From NCBI RefSeq assembly GCF_009604425.1, contig NZ_WEGI01000014.1, positions 186,001 through 250,000 of the forward strand: a DNA stretch of 64,000 nt, in the 5' to 3' direction. The position numbers were made by a program, and so were the translations under genes. This DNA comes from Nocardia aurantia (lineage in GTDB: Bacteria > Actinomycetota > Actinomycetes > Mycobacteriales > Mycobacteriaceae). The notes beneath the pieces are model-generated. The model saw nothing but the letters and a program-made list of their open reading frames with translations, did no database searches and was not told the DNA's origin. Numbering within the stretch: position 1 is the first letter of the stretch; every line of letters starts with the position of its first letter. Below are positions 8,778-17,353 of the stretch, in pieces.

Positions 8778-9193
8778 GGTCGCTCTGCCTCGGCCAGCGC
8801 CGCGGCCGCGACCCGGAGACCGGCCAGCGCCTTCGGGACTCCGATATAGGGCGCGAGGTGCACGAACACCTCGATGATCTCCTCGCGGGAGAGCCCCGCC
8901 CGCAACGAGGTTCGCACATGCCCGGTCAGCTGGGGATCGACCCCGCCGAGGGCGGTCAGCGCGGCCAGATTCGCCACCTGCCGGTCCCGCAGCGACAGGC
9001 CCGGCCGCTGATAGGTGCCACCGAACAGGGCGGTGACCACCCAGTCGGCGAATCCCGGGGCGATCGTCTCCAGGCCGGGCAGGGTGGCCTGCTGAGTCGC
9101 GTTGTCCTGCAACAGATTCAGCATGCGATAACCATCATCCCGATCCAGCCGGGCGGGGGTGAGCTGCTGTGCCAGCGGCGGTGTACCGGTCAT
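8774..9193 (-). CDS. Carboxymuconolactone decarboxylase (CMD) fold protein
   Basis: The protein has 139 residues. The ATG at 9193 has GGAG five bases upstream, and a GTG at 9199 is less well placed. The sequence RPGLSLRDRQVANLAALTALGG followed by GHVRTSLRAGLSREEIIEVFVHLAPYIGVPKA is typical of gamma-carboxymuconolactone decarboxylase proteins. It lacks the CxxC pair of AhpD-type peroxidases. It is the first gene of a two-gene unit with the phosphotriesterase-like hydrolase. Two palindromes of the form GTAACG-N7-CGTTAC lie just upstream and probably control it. Confidence 0.85.
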   Translation of the reverse strand: MTGTPPLAQQLTPARLDRDDGYRMLNLLQDNATQQATLPGLETIAPGFADWVVTALFGGTYQRPGLSLRDRQVANLAALTALGGVDPQLTGHVRTSLRAGLSREEIIEVFVHLAPYIGVPKALAGLRVAAAALAEAERP

Positions 9194-9208
9194 GTCCACT
9201 CCAAGTTA

Positions 9209-9227
9209 GTAACGGTTTATCCGTTAC
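9209..9227. promoter_or_regulatory. Operator GTAACG-N7-CGTTAC, proximal copy
   Basis: GTAACGG and CCGTTAC flank TTTAT, giving 7/7 pairing. The site is 16 bases upstream of the CMD start, so bound protein would block the promoter or early transcription. The same six-base half-sites with the same spacing recur at 9240-9258 and at 17930-17948. Confidence 0.7.
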
Positions 9228-9239
9228 AAGGGTACTGTA

Positions 9240-9258
9240 GTAACGAGCCGAGCGTTAC
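9240..9258. promoter_or_regulatory. Operator GTAACG-N7-CGTTAC, distal copy
   Basis: GTAACG and CGTTAC flank seven bases. The centre is 31 bases from the centre of the proximal copy, about three helical turns, so two dimers could sit on the same face of the DNA. Confidence 0.68.
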
Positions 9259-9407
9259 ATGGGGGTGTGCACATTGCCGACCGGTTCCGCGGCCTCCCTG
9301 CGTGCCGCGCAGCCTCGGGTCCGCGACCTGAACGGTCAGGCTCGGACCTGCCCGGCAGGGTCGTGATGCGCCGCACTCGACCGTGACCGGTCACCCGAAC
9401 GCGCGGA

Positions 9408-10259
9408 TCAACGCAGGTACGAACCGGCCTCGGCGCCGAGCACGTTCAACAGGGCCAGCGCCTCGGCATCGGGTGATCCCACCGGCGCCGTGTAGAGCAC
9501 CAGGTGCTGGTCCCGGTCGGTGAGTGTGAGGGAATCGCAGTCGACGGTGATCTTCCCGATCACCGGGTGCCGGAAGGTCTTGGTCAGCACCGTCGCCGCC
9601 CGGACGTCGTGCCGCTCCCACAACCGCGCGAATTCGTCACTGCCGTAACGGAGTTCGTCGATCAGGCCGGTCACCGCGGGATCGGAGGGGTACCGGGCCA
9701 GCGCGGACCTCAACTGCATGACGACATGGTGGCGGAACTCCGCGACATCGGACACCCCGTACAGCGTCGATCCGAGTCGGGGCGGCCCGAGGAACGCCCG
9801 GCGGGCGAGGTTGCGCTCCGCCGGCGTCAGGGCCGCGAAATTCTCCATCAGCGCGGCCGCGAGATCGTTCCACGCCAGCACCTCGAACGTGGCGGAGGTG
9901 ACGAACGCGGCCGTCTGCGGCAGCCGCTCGAGCAGCGCGAGGATGCTCGGCCGGACATCACGCCGGTGCAACCCCGTCCGGCTCGGCGCGGTCCCGGCGA
10001 GGAGGTGGAGATGATCGGACTCGGCGTCGGTGAGCCGCAGCGCGTCCGCGATCCCCGCGAGCACCTCGCCCGACGGTCGCGGCGCCCGGCCCTGCTCCAG
10101 CCGGACGTAGTACTCGGTGGAGATGTGGGCGAGGACAGCGACCTCCTCGCGGCGCAGCCCCGGTGTCCGGCGGCGTGGCCCGGAGGGGAGGCCGACGTCC
10201 TCGGGCCGCAACCGCTCGCGCCGCGTCCGGAGGAATACCCCGAGTTCCAGCTTGTCCAT
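9408..10259 (-). CDS. XRE-family regulator with MmyB-like ligand domain
   Basis: The protein has 283 residues. An N-terminal helix-turn-helix (about residues 5-75) carries the subfamily signature GPRRRTPGLRREEVAVLAHISTEYYVRLEQGR. The C-terminal part (about 100-275) is the MmyB-like domain, which binds fatty-acid-like ligands in characterised relatives, with FEVLAWNDLAAALM and a YGVSDVAEFR-type segment. It is divergent from the SDR gene at 10346 with an 86-base gap. Regulators of this kind usually control the divergent oxidoreductase. A second, related regulator lies at 16352-17200. Confidence 0.9.
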   Translation of the reverse strand: MDKLELGVFLRTRRERLRPEDVGLPSGPRRRTPGLRREEVAVLAHISTEYYVRLEQGRAPRPSGEVLAGIADALRLTDAESDHLHLLAGTAPSRTGLHRRDVRPSILALLERLPQTAAFVTSATFEVLAWNDLAAALMENFAALTPAERNLARRAFLGPPRLGSTLYGVSDVAEFRHHVVMQLRSALARYPSDPAVTGLIDELRYGSDEFARLWERHDVRAATVLTKTFRHPVIGKITVDCDSLTLTDRDQHLVLYTAPVGSPDAEALALLNVLGAEAGSYLR

Positions 10260-10345
10260 ACCCCGAGTGTGCTCCTCCCGCCGCCGCGCATCCTGGTACT
10301 GCTTGTGCCTGAATCCGGGCCCGCGGACCGCCCGACACTGTCGTC

Positions 10346-11128
10346 ATGACAGACACCATCGAATTCGCACCCATCGGCCTGCTCACCGGAAAGGTCGTCC
10401 TCGTCACCGGCGCCAGCCGTGGCATCGGGGCCGCGGCGGGCCGATTGTTCGCCCGGGAGGGTGCGGCCGTCGTGCTCGCCGCCCGCGGGACCGACGCCCT
10501 CGACCGCCTCGTCAGCGAGATCCGCGCGGCGGGCGGCACCGCCGACGCCGTGCCCCTCGATCTCGCCGACCGCGCGAGCATCCGGGCCGCCGTCGACCGG
10601 GTCGCGGAGTTGCACGGCCGACTGGACGGCGCCTTCAACAACGGCGCCGCCATCCAGCAACCCGGCCCGCTCGACACGACCGCCGACGAAGACATCGATC
10701 AGCAGTTCGCCGTGAACTTCCGCGGGCACTGGACGGCGATGACCGCCGAGGCCGAACTCATGCGGCGCAACGGCGGCGGGGCGATCGTCAACACCTCGAG
10801 CATCGGCAGCCGCCGCGCGAACCCGGTCCTGCCCGCCTACGGCGCCATGAAGCGCGCACTCAACAGCATCACCGAATCCGCCGCGGTGACCTGGGCCGCC
10901 GACGGCATCCGGGTGAACGGGATCACCCCCGGTGGCACGGTCACCGAGATGATGCGGACATGGGAGGCCACAACCCCCGGCGTGATCGCGCGATTGACCA
11001 CGGCCATCCCGCTCGGCCGGATGGCCGAACCACGCGAGGTCGCGGAGGCGGCCGCCTGGCTGCTCAGCGACCGCGCCTCGATGGTCACCGGCGCGATCGT
11101 CCCGGTCGACGGTGGTGCCGGAGCCTGA
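10346..11128 (+). CDS. SDR family NAD(P)-dependent oxidoreductase
   Basis: The protein has 260 residues, normal for a classical short-chain dehydrogenase. The cofactor motif TGASRGIG lies at residues 21-28, the NNGA strand near 98-101, and the catalytic residues are Ser151/152, Tyr165 and Lys169 (YGAMK). PGGTVTEM and the end VDGGAGA are as in the family. It is divergent from the MmyB-like regulator, which probably controls it. The substrate is not predictable. Confidence 0.92.
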   Translation: MTDTIEFAPIGLLTGKVVLVTGASRGIGAAAGRLFAREGAAVVLAARGTDALDRLVSEIRAAGGTADAVPLDLADRASIRAAVDRVAELHGRLDGAFNNGAAIQQPGPLDTTADEDIDQQFAVNFRGHWTAMTAEAELMRRNGGGAIVNTSSIGSRRANPVLPAYGAMKRALNSITESAAVTWAADGIRVNGITPGGTVTEMMRTWEATTPGVIARLTTAIPLGRMAEPREVAEAAAWLLSDRASMVTGAIVPVDGGAGA

Positions 11129-11220
11129 ACCAACGGGCCCGCCGGGACCCGGCGGCGTCCACGCGGGATCGGCGCCGGTGCGTGATCAGGGAACGGCCGG
11201 CGACCACGAACACGGGTGCC

Positions 11221-11288
11221 CCCGGCGACCGGTGCCGCGTACGAACGCGGGTGGCCCGGCGACCGGTGCCGCGTGCGAGCGCGGTCAG
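11221..11288. repeat. Two-copy 34-bp tandem repeat between convergent genes
   Basis: Units at 11221-11254 and 11255-11288 share CCCGGCGACCGGTGCCGCGT and then diverge slightly. A weaker third copy may lie at about 11195-11220. The repeat sits in the 200-base gap between the SDR and sigJ stops. It has no coding role that I can see. Confidence 0.7.
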
Positions 11289-11329
11289 CGGCACTGCTGC
11301 CGACCACCGTGACCATCGGGTGGCCGGTG

Positions 11330-12226
11330 TCACCGCAGGGTGAGAGGGGTTTCGGCGTCGATGTGGGTCAGCTTGTGCGGGTTGCGGACGAAGTAGAGAC
11401 CCGTGATGAGGGTGTTCTCGATCCGCACCGCGATGACACCGTCGAGTTCCCCGTCGACGTGCAGCGCCAAGGCGGGGCCGCCGTTGATCGCGGCCGGTTC
11501 GACGGTGAGCGCGACATCGTGCTTGGTGAGGCCCCCGACCACGAATCGCGCCACCTTGTCCGCGCCGATGACGGGCAGCGGGGTGGCCTGCTTGATGCCG
11601 CCACCATCGCTGATCGCCACCACGTCGGGGGCGAGTACGTCGAGCAGTCCTTGCAGGTCCCGGGTCTCGAGCGCGCGCCGGAACGCCGCGACAGCCGCTT
11701 GTGCCTCGCGCGCGGTCACCGTGCGGCGCGGTCGGCGGCCTTCGACGTGACGGCGGGCGCGGTGGGCGATCTGGTGCACGGCGGCGGGAGATTTCTCCAC
11801 CGCGGCCGCGATCTCGTCATAGCCCAACCCGAACGCTTCGCGCAGCACGAATACCGCTCGTTCGGTCGGGGTCAAGGTCTCGAGCACGACCATCAGGCCC
11901 ATCGACACGCTTTCGGCGAGTTCCACATCGGCGGCCACATCCGGAGTGGTGAGCAGCGGCTCCGGAAGCCAGGAGCCCACGTACGCCTCCCGGCGGCGCT
12001 TCACCGCACGCAGCCGGTTGAGCGCCTGCCGCGTGGTGATCCGAACCAGGTAGGCGCGCGCGTCGTCGACGCGCGCCGCGTCGACGCCGACCCAGCGCAG
12101 CCAGGTTTCCTGCAGGACGTCGTCGGCGTCCACCGCGGATCCGAGCATCTCGTAGGCCACAGTGAACAGCAGATTGCGGTGCGCGACAAACGTTTCCGTC
12201 GCCGCGAGGGTGGTGTGGCCACTCAT
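11330..12226 (-). CDS. sigJ: ECF41-type RNA polymerase sigma factor SigJ
   Basis: The protein has 298 residues from ATG 12226, preceded by AGGAGAGG. Sigma region 2 is at about residues 10-75 (DADDVLQETWLRW), region 4 at about 105-160 (LTPTERAVFVLREAFGLGYDEIA), and a SnoaL-like domain follows (about 180-298). It carries the ECF41 signature segments WLPEP (linker), SDGGG and NPHKL. In characterised members the C-terminal domain controls activity in place of a separate anti-sigma factor. It is divergent from an FAD oxidoreductase, the usual kind of ECF41 partner. The gap holds two matching promoter-like elements, one facing each gene. Confidence 0.92.
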   Translation of the reverse strand: MSGHTTLAATETFVAHRNLLFTVAYEMLGSAVDADDVLQETWLRWVGVDAARVDDARAYLVRITTRQALNRLRAVKRRREAYVGSWLPEPLLTTPDVAADVELAESVSMGLMVVLETLTPTERAVFVLREAFGLGYDEIAAAVEKSPAAVHQIAHRARRHVEGRRPRRTVTAREAQAAVAAFRRALETRDLQGLLDVLAPDVVAISDGGGIKQATPLPVIGADKVARFVVGGLTKHDVALTVEPAAINGGPALALHVDGELDGVIAVRIENTLITGLYFVRNPHKLTHIDAETPLTLR

Positions 12227-12246
12227 GAGTTCCTCTCCTGGACGAG

Positions 12247-12278
12247 AACAAGACACCCCATCGACGAAAATCCTGACA
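12247..12278 (-). promoter_or_regulatory. Predicted SigJ promoter facing sigJ
   Basis: Read on the minus strand: TGTCAGG (12278-12272), 15 bases, GTGTCTTGTT (12256-12247). The element in front of the divergent oxidoreductase has the same two boxes at the same spacing. The TGTCA-type -35 agrees with published ECF41 promoters as I remember them. The implied leader to ATG 12226 is short but includes the ribosome site. Confidence 0.65.
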
Positions 12279-12321
12279 TCCTGTGAAGCAGGTCACAGTT
12301 CCGTTCGGTCTGTGTGAGGGC

Positions 12322-12353
12322 TGTCAGGAAATCGCGACCGGCGGTGTCTCGTT
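12322..12353 (+). promoter_or_regulatory. Predicted SigJ promoter facing the FAD oxidoreductase
   Basis: TGTCAGG (12322-12328), 15 bases, GTGTCTCGTT (12344-12353). It differs from the sigJ-facing element by one base in the downstream ten-base box and matches fully in the upstream box. ATG 12388 follows about 30 bases after a start site placed just beyond the downstream box. Confidence 0.65.
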
Positions 12354-12387
12354 CGGCAAGCACGCGAACCAGACTGGAGTCTCAATC

Positions 12388-13578
12388 ATGAAGCACCGCA
12401 TCGTCATTCTCGGCGCCGGATACGCCGGAGCCTTCTCCGCCACGTTCCTGGCCCGCAGGCTCCATCCCGGCGACTTCGAGATCACCGTGGTCAACGCCGA
12501 ACCCGATTTCGTCGAGCGGCTGCGCCTGCATCAACTCGCCGCCGGGCAGGAGTTGCGCCACCGGCCGCTGACGAAGGTATTCGCGGGCACCGGCATCCAG
12601 CTGCGGCCGGCACGCGTCACCGGCATCGACGCCGAGCATCGGACCGTCACGGTCGCCGACGGCGACGGTGTCGACCGGCTCGAATACGACACGCTTCTCT
12701 ATGCGCTCGGCAGCACCATCGCGGACCACGGCGTTCCCGGTGTCGACGAGCACGCCTACCATGTGGCGGCGCGACCGGCCGCGCTGCGCCTGCGGGCACG
12801 CCTGGACGAGCTGGACGAGGGCGGGCGGGTGCTGGTGGTCGGCGGCAATCTGACCGCGATCGAGACGGCCACCGAGCTCGCCGAATCCCGGCCGGGGCTT
12901 CGGATCGGACTCGTCACCCGCGGCGAACTCGGCGCCTGGCTGGGTCCCGAGGCCCGCCGTCACCTGCTGCGCGCCTTCGACCGGTTCGGTATCACGGTCC
13001 ACGAGTACACCGCGATCGAGCGCGTCGAGAAGGCTGCGGCGATCGCCGCGGACGGCACCGCGCTCACCGCCGACGCGATTGTCTGGGTGGCCGGCTTCGC
13101 CGTCCACCCGATCGCTGCCGCCGGCGGTCTGCGGGTGGAATCCAACGGACAGATCACCGTCGACCGGCAGATGCGGTCGGTGTCCCACCCGAACGTCTAC
13201 GCCGCCGGTGACAGCGTCTTCGTCATCGGCGACAACGGCCTGCCGTACCCGATGTCGTGTGCTTCGGCGGGACCCACCAGCAAGGCGGCGACGGCGGCGA
13301 TCATCGGGGACCTGACCGGCCGCAAAGTCGCGCCGACCGCCTTCTCCCATCTCGGCAACCACATCAGCCTCGGCCGCAACGATGGGCTGTTCCAGCTGGT
13401 CGACGGGGACGGGCGAGCGAAGCCGGGAGCCCTGTGCGGACGGACGGCCGCGCGCGTCAAGTCGGCGATCATCAGTGCCGCCGCGTGGGCTGTGAGCCAC
13501 CCGACCTTCGGAAAGCCGAATCACCGGTATCGCCTGGCCGTCACCCGAGAGCATGCACCCAGCCGGGCAGCCGGATAG
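12388..13578 (+). CDS. FAD-dependent pyridine nucleotide-disulphide oxidoreductase (NDH-2-like)
   Basis: The protein has 396 residues from ATG 12388, with GGAG eight bases upstream. The FAD-binding motif GAGYAG is at residues 9-14, a second dinucleotide-binding segment GGRVLVVGGNLTAIE lies mid-protein, and VYAAGDSVFV near residue 270 marks the C-terminal FAD contact. The layout is that of type II NADH dehydrogenase-like flavoproteins. It has no obvious membrane anchor and no redox-active CxxxxC pair. As the divergent partner of SigJ with a matching promoter, it is the likely SigJ target, fitting the oxidoreductase class of ECF41-linked genes. Confidence 0.88.
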   Translation: MKHRIVILGAGYAGAFSATFLARRLHPGDFEITVVNAEPDFVERLRLHQLAAGQELRHRPLTKVFAGTGIQLRPARVTGIDAEHRTVTVADGDGVDRLEYDTLLYALGSTIADHGVPGVDEHAYHVAARPAALRLRARLDELDEGGRVLVVGGNLTAIETATELAESRPGLRIGLVTRGELGAWLGPEARRHLLRAFDRFGITVHEYTAIERVEKAAAIAADGTALTADAIVWVAGFAVHPIAAAGGLRVESNGQITVDRQMRSVSHPNVYAAGDSVFVIGDNGLPYPMSCASAGPTSKAATAAIIGDLTGRKVAPTAFSHLGNHISLGRNDGLFQLVDGDGRAKPGALCGRTAARVKSAIISAAAWAVSHPTFGKPNHRYRLAVTREHAPSRAAG

Positions 13579-13768
13579 GGAGTGCTCATGGACGCTGGCC
13601 GCCGGTAGCGTCCATCGCCGGCCGTGCTCGGCGACCGGGTCGTCATCAGCAGGCCGAGCACCCCGAACCGGCCGTAGCCGCCTCACCGGTCACCGAATAG
13701 GCAACGCCGGCAACGGATTCGCCGGATACTCCGCTGCCCCCGTGATCGCGGTCCGGCCGCGGACCCGG

Positions 13769-15109
13769 TCACAGCCTCAACGACGGCCGGTGCCCGTCCG
13801 AATCCGGCAGTGGTCCGGCCGGATCTGCCGGCGTTCGGGGCCGGATCGAGGCCGGGGCCGAATCCTGTTGTGGCGCATCGGCGGGATCCGCGTTCTGTGG
13901 TTCCGGTGCCGGTCGGCGGGGCAGCAGTAGCGGGCTGGCGAGGATCAGCAGGCCCGCGGCGGCGAGGGCGGTGCGGGGGGTGGTGGCGTCGGCGAGCAGG
14001 CCGGCCAGTGCGGTGCAGGTCGCGATGGCGGCCTGGCCGCCGATGGACCATGCCGAAAGTGTGCGCGCGACAAGGTGTTTCGGGGTGTGGGTCAGCCGGT
14101 AGGTGGCCAGGACCGGGGTGTAGAGGCTCATGCTGACGATGATCGCCAGTTCGACGGCGATCACCGTGAGCAACCCGATCACCCCCGGCCGGAGGAAGAC
14201 CAGGCCGATCAGCCACACGACGCGCAGGGTGCCGACGATCCGGAACACGCGATGTTCGCCCCACCGCGCGACGACGATCCGGGCCAGCCGCGAACCGATG
14301 AGCCCGCCGACGCAGGGCGCGGCGAACGCGAGGCCGTACTGCCAGGGCGCGAAACCCAACTGCCGCACCATGATCACGGCCAGTAGTGGCTCGGTGGCCA
14401 TGATCAGACCGCTGACCGTCAGGTTGTTGAGGTACAGCGCGCGCAGGCCGGAATGGCCGAAGATGTGCCGCCAGCCGTCCAGTACCTCACCGAGGCCGAT
14501 CCGGCCCGTACCGGTTCGCTCCGGAGCCGGCTCCCGATCGCGGATCGCGAGGATCGCCAGTGCCGAGAGCAGGTAGCTGAGTCCGTCGGCCAGCACGGTG
14601 ACCACGGGCCCGAGCAGGCCGATCGCCGCGCCGCCCAGTGGCGGGCCGATCGCGATGGAACTCCAGTTCGTGGACTCGAATCGGGCGTTGGCCACGAGCA
14701 GATCGTCCTTGTGGACCAGCGCCTTCAGGTAGGCCCCGCTCGCCGCGTTGAAGGCGATCTTGGCCGCGGCCACCGCGGCCGACACCACCAGCAACTGCGC
14801 GAAACCGAGCACGCCGAGGGCGTAGGCGATCGGCACGCTCGTCATGACCGCGCAGCGCAGCAGATCCATCGCGATCATGACCGGACGTTTGCGCCGGAAC
14901 TCCACCCAGGGCGCGAGTGGCAGCGCGATCAGCGCGCCGACCGCGGGGCCCACCGCCGACAACGCCGACACCTGCGCCGGGCTCGCGTGCAACGCCAGTA
15001 CGGCGATCAGCGGGAAGGCGCCGAAACCCAGCCCGGTGCCGTAGGCGCTGACCGCGTACGCTGCCCACAACCAGCCGAAGTTCCGCCCCAGGGATTCACT
15101 CGCCGCCAC
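13769..15109 (-). CDS. MFS transporter, probable drug or metabolite exporter
   Basis: The protein has 446 residues from GTG 15109. An upstream GTG at 15118 is also possible. There are about twelve hydrophobic segments in two halves. The loop after segment 2 (PWVEFRRKRPVMIAMDLLR) is a form of the MFS cytoplasmic motif seen in MFS_3/enterobactin-exporter-like proteins. The last 55 residues are a Pro/Ala/Asp-rich hydrophilic tail. It is divergent from a LysR gene, with two LysR-like palindromes between them, so LysR control is likely. The substrate is unknown. Confidence 0.85.
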   Translation of the reverse strand: MAASESLGRNFGWLWAAYAVSAYGTGLGFGAFPLIAVLALHASPAQVSALSAVGPAVGALIALPLAPWVEFRRKRPVMIAMDLLRCAVMTSVPIAYALGVLGFAQLLVVSAAVAAAKIAFNAASGAYLKALVHKDDLLVANARFESTNWSSIAIGPPLGGAAIGLLGPVVTVLADGLSYLLSALAILAIRDREPAPERTGTGRIGLGEVLDGWRHIFGHSGLRALYLNNLTVSGLIMATEPLLAVIMVRQLGFAPWQYGLAFAAPCVGGLIGSRLARIVVARWGEHRVFRIVGTLRVVWLIGLVFLRPGVIGLLTVIAVELAIIVSMSLYTPVLATYRLTHTPKHLVARTLSAWSIGGQAAIATCTALAGLLADATTPRTALAAAGLLILASPLLLPRRPAPEPQNADPADAPQQDSAPASIRPRTPADPAGPLPDSDGHRPSLRL

Positions 15110-15132
15110 ACACCGCACCCTTCTCGCCCAAC

Positions 15133-15147
15133 ACAACCCGTCGTTGA
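15133..15147. promoter_or_regulatory. LysR-type site near the MFS gene
   Basis: ACAAC-N5-GTTGA is a near-perfect 15-base inverted repeat starting 24 bases upstream of the MFS start. It resembles the site at 15209-15223. Confidence 0.45.
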
Positions 15148-15208
15148 ATCGCTACGCATCAAAGCAACGCCGACGTGCGGAATCAAACAACCGGGCGGGC
15201 GGCGTGCC

Positions 15209-15223
15209 ACAACCGGTAGTTGT
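15209..15223. promoter_or_regulatory. LysR-type site near the lysR gene
   Basis: ACAAC-N5-GTTGT is a perfect inverted repeat (5/5) ending 19 bases before the LysR start codon. That position suits autorepression. A further half-site ACAACCGG lies near 15187. Confidence 0.5.
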
Positions 15224-15241
15224 TCTCATAGGGTTCGCGGT

Positions 15242-16180
15242 ATGGATCTCGACGCTGTGCGCACCTTCGTCGCCGTCGCCGACACCGGGCAGTTCCAGGA
15301 GGCCGCCGCCGCGTTGTCGCTCACCCAGCAGGCCGTCTCGAAGCGCATCGCGACGCTGGAGAAGGACCTCGCGGTGCGGCTGTTCACCCGCACCGCGCGC
15401 GGCGCCCGGCTCACGATCGACGGGCAGGCGTTCCTGCCGCACGCCCGCGAACTGCTGCGGGTGGCCGAGCGCGCGGACGCCTCGGTCCGGCCCGGCCGGC
15501 GAGCCCTGCGCATCGACGTCGTGAATCGGCGTATCGCCACCGCCGTTCTGCTGCAAGACTTCTACCGCACCCGGCCGGACCTGGAACTGGACGTGGTGAC
15601 CCTGGACACCGACGTCGAGGGCGCGATCGCCGCGGTCGAGGCCGGGACGATCGACGCCACCTTCCACGGCGTACCGCCGCACCGGCAACTGCCCGAGGCG
15701 ATCGCGGCGGCCCCCGCGGTCGAGGAGCCGCACGAACTGCTCGTCGGACCGCGGCACCCGCTGGCCGGCGCCCGGTCGGTCACGCCGGAACGGCTTGCGG
15801 GCCACCGCATCTGGATGCCCGGCCTCGCCGCTCGCGGTGAGGTGGCCGACTACTATGCCGAATTCGCCGCGGTGTTCGGCGTGACGATCGACATGCTCGG
15901 CCCGGTGTTCGGCAACGAGGCGCTGCTCGACGAGATCGCCGATTCCGCCGACCTGGCGACCCTGGTCGGCGCGAACTCGCGCTACATGTGGCCGGACAGC
16001 TATGATCTGCGTCGCATACCGATTCGCGATCCCAGCCCGATCTATCCGCTGTCGATGATCCGGCGCGTCGACAACCCGCACCCCGCCCTCGCCGAGCTCC
16101 GCGAATTCGTGGCGGCCCGGCGATCCGGTACCGCTCGTACCGCTGTCTGGCTGCCGTCCTGGACCCATCGCGCGAATTGA
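15242..16180 (+). CDS. LysR family transcriptional regulator
   Basis: The protein has 312 residues. The N-terminal winged helix (residues 1-60) is typical: MDLDAVRTFVAVADTGQFQEAAAALSL then TQQAVSKRIATLEKDLAVRLFTRT. The effector-binding domain runs from about 85 to 295 and is of the two-lobe LysR type. It is divergent from the MFS transporter with a 132-base gap holding two ACAAC/GTTG palindromes. It probably controls that transporter and itself. The ligand is unknown. Confidence 0.93.
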   Translation: MDLDAVRTFVAVADTGQFQEAAAALSLTQQAVSKRIATLEKDLAVRLFTRTARGARLTIDGQAFLPHARELLRVAERADASVRPGRRALRIDVVNRRIATAVLLQDFYRTRPDLELDVVTLDTDVEGAIAAVEAGTIDATFHGVPPHRQLPEAIAAAPAVEEPHELLVGPRHPLAGARSVTPERLAGHRIWMPGLAARGEVADYYAEFAAVFGVTIDMLGPVFGNEALLDEIADSADLATLVGANSRYMWPDSYDLRRIPIRDPSPIYPLSMIRRVDNPHPALAELREFVAARRSGTARTAVWLPSWTHRAN

Positions 16181-16351
16181 TCGCCGAAGATTCAGGCGCC
16201 CAACGCAACTCGCGGTACACCGGCGACGGCTCCCCGAACCCGACCCAGGCTGCGTCTCGGCAACGACATCGGCGCAGCCCGGAGCATCCGACCGGAAGCC
16301 CGCATGCACCCGGCGGGTCGAGACCCGGAAGCCGTTGCAGGCGAGCGTGTC

Positions 16352-17200
16352 TCAGCGATGACGGCGGTGCACGACCTCCGGGCCGACGCCGCGGAGCACC
16401 TCCAGCGCCGCGTCCGTCCCGGAGCCGGGCGGTGGCGTGAACAGCCGCAGGCATTGGTCCGCCGCCCGGGTCTGCACCACCTCGTAGTCGAATTCGACGA
16501 GCCCGACCGAGGGATGGCGCACCCGCACCCGGCTGTCCCGCCGCACCGCGACCTCGTGCCGCTGCCAGTGTTCCGTGAATTCCGGGCTGGCCGTGGACAA
16601 CCGGTCGATCAGGACGCTCGCGGACCGATCGTAGCCCCGCCGGGTCGCGGCGGCCCGGAGGTCCGCGACGTGCACCCGGTCGAGGCGCTCGTGTTCCTCG
16701 ACGGGGTACGCCTCCCGGACGAACGGATCGGTGAACCAGCGCCACACGATGTTGCGATCGGGCTCCTCGATCGTGCACACGCAGCCGAAAAGCGCCTCCG
16801 CCAACGCATTCTGCGCGAGCAGATCGCCGATATCGGTGAGCAACTGGGCGGGGGTGTCACCCAGCCGATCGAGCAGATACCGCATGGCGGGCCGCACATC
16901 GTGCCCGGCACGCGCCCCTTCCGGCGGCCGATGCCCCGCCAGCAGATAGAGATGATCCCGTTCGTCCCCGGTCAGCCGCAGCGCCTGCGCGAGCGCGGAC
17001 AGCAGCTGGGTCGAGGGCTGCGAACTACGCGCCTGCTCCAGCCGCATCACGTAATCCGCTGAGACGCCGGCCAATTGCGCCAGTTCCTCACGGCGCAATC
17101 CCGGTGTGCGCCGGCGCGGCCCCTCCGCCAGCCCGACCTCCCGCGGCCGCAACCGTTCCCGGGAACGGCGGAGGAAATCCGCGAGGCGTTCGCGATCCAT
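16352..17200 (-). CDS. XRE-family regulator with MmyB-like ligand domain
   Basis: The protein has 282 residues from ATG 17200. The HTH region (about residues 3-72) has the same hallmark as the regulator at 9408-10259 (GPRRRTPGLRREELAQLAGVSADYVMRLEQAR). The MmyB-like domain follows (about 100-270). The upstream gap (17201-17353) contains no gene and the next gene is a CGNR protein in the same direction. No divergent target gene is adjacent, so the target is unclear. Confidence 0.9.
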   Translation of the reverse strand: MDRERLADFLRRSRERLRPREVGLAEGPRRRTPGLRREELAQLAGVSADYVMRLEQARSSQPSTQLLSALAQALRLTGDERDHLYLLAGHRPPEGARAGHDVRPAMRYLLDRLGDTPAQLLTDIGDLLAQNALAEALFGCVCTIEEPDRNIVWRWFTDPFVREAYPVEEHERLDRVHVADLRAAATRRGYDRSASVLIDRLSTASPEFTEHWQRHEVAVRRDSRVRVRHPSVGLVEFDYEVVQTRAADQCLRLFTPPPGSGTDAALEVLRGVGPEVVHRRHR

Positions 17201-17353
17201 GGTCACACTATCCGTCCTCGGCAGCGCGACCGGACCACAGCCGATGTGCGGCAACAGAACTCATCCCGCCAGCTCGCCACAGCCCGTCCAGAGCGCACCG
17301 GTGGATCGGCCCGCCGGTGGTTCGGCGGCAGCCCTCGGGTGTCGAAACCCGGC

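Noticed and set aside
12227..12387. Exact literature ECF41 promoter (TGTCACA and CGTC)
   Set aside because: That exact pair was not found at a proper distance. The matching pair TGTCAGG-N15-GTGTCT explains the gap better.
14453..15241. Long plus-strand open frame running into the LysR gene
   Set aside because: It is antisense to the MFS gene, rich in His, Arg and Gln as expected for a GC-rich shadow frame, and LysR clearly starts at 15242.
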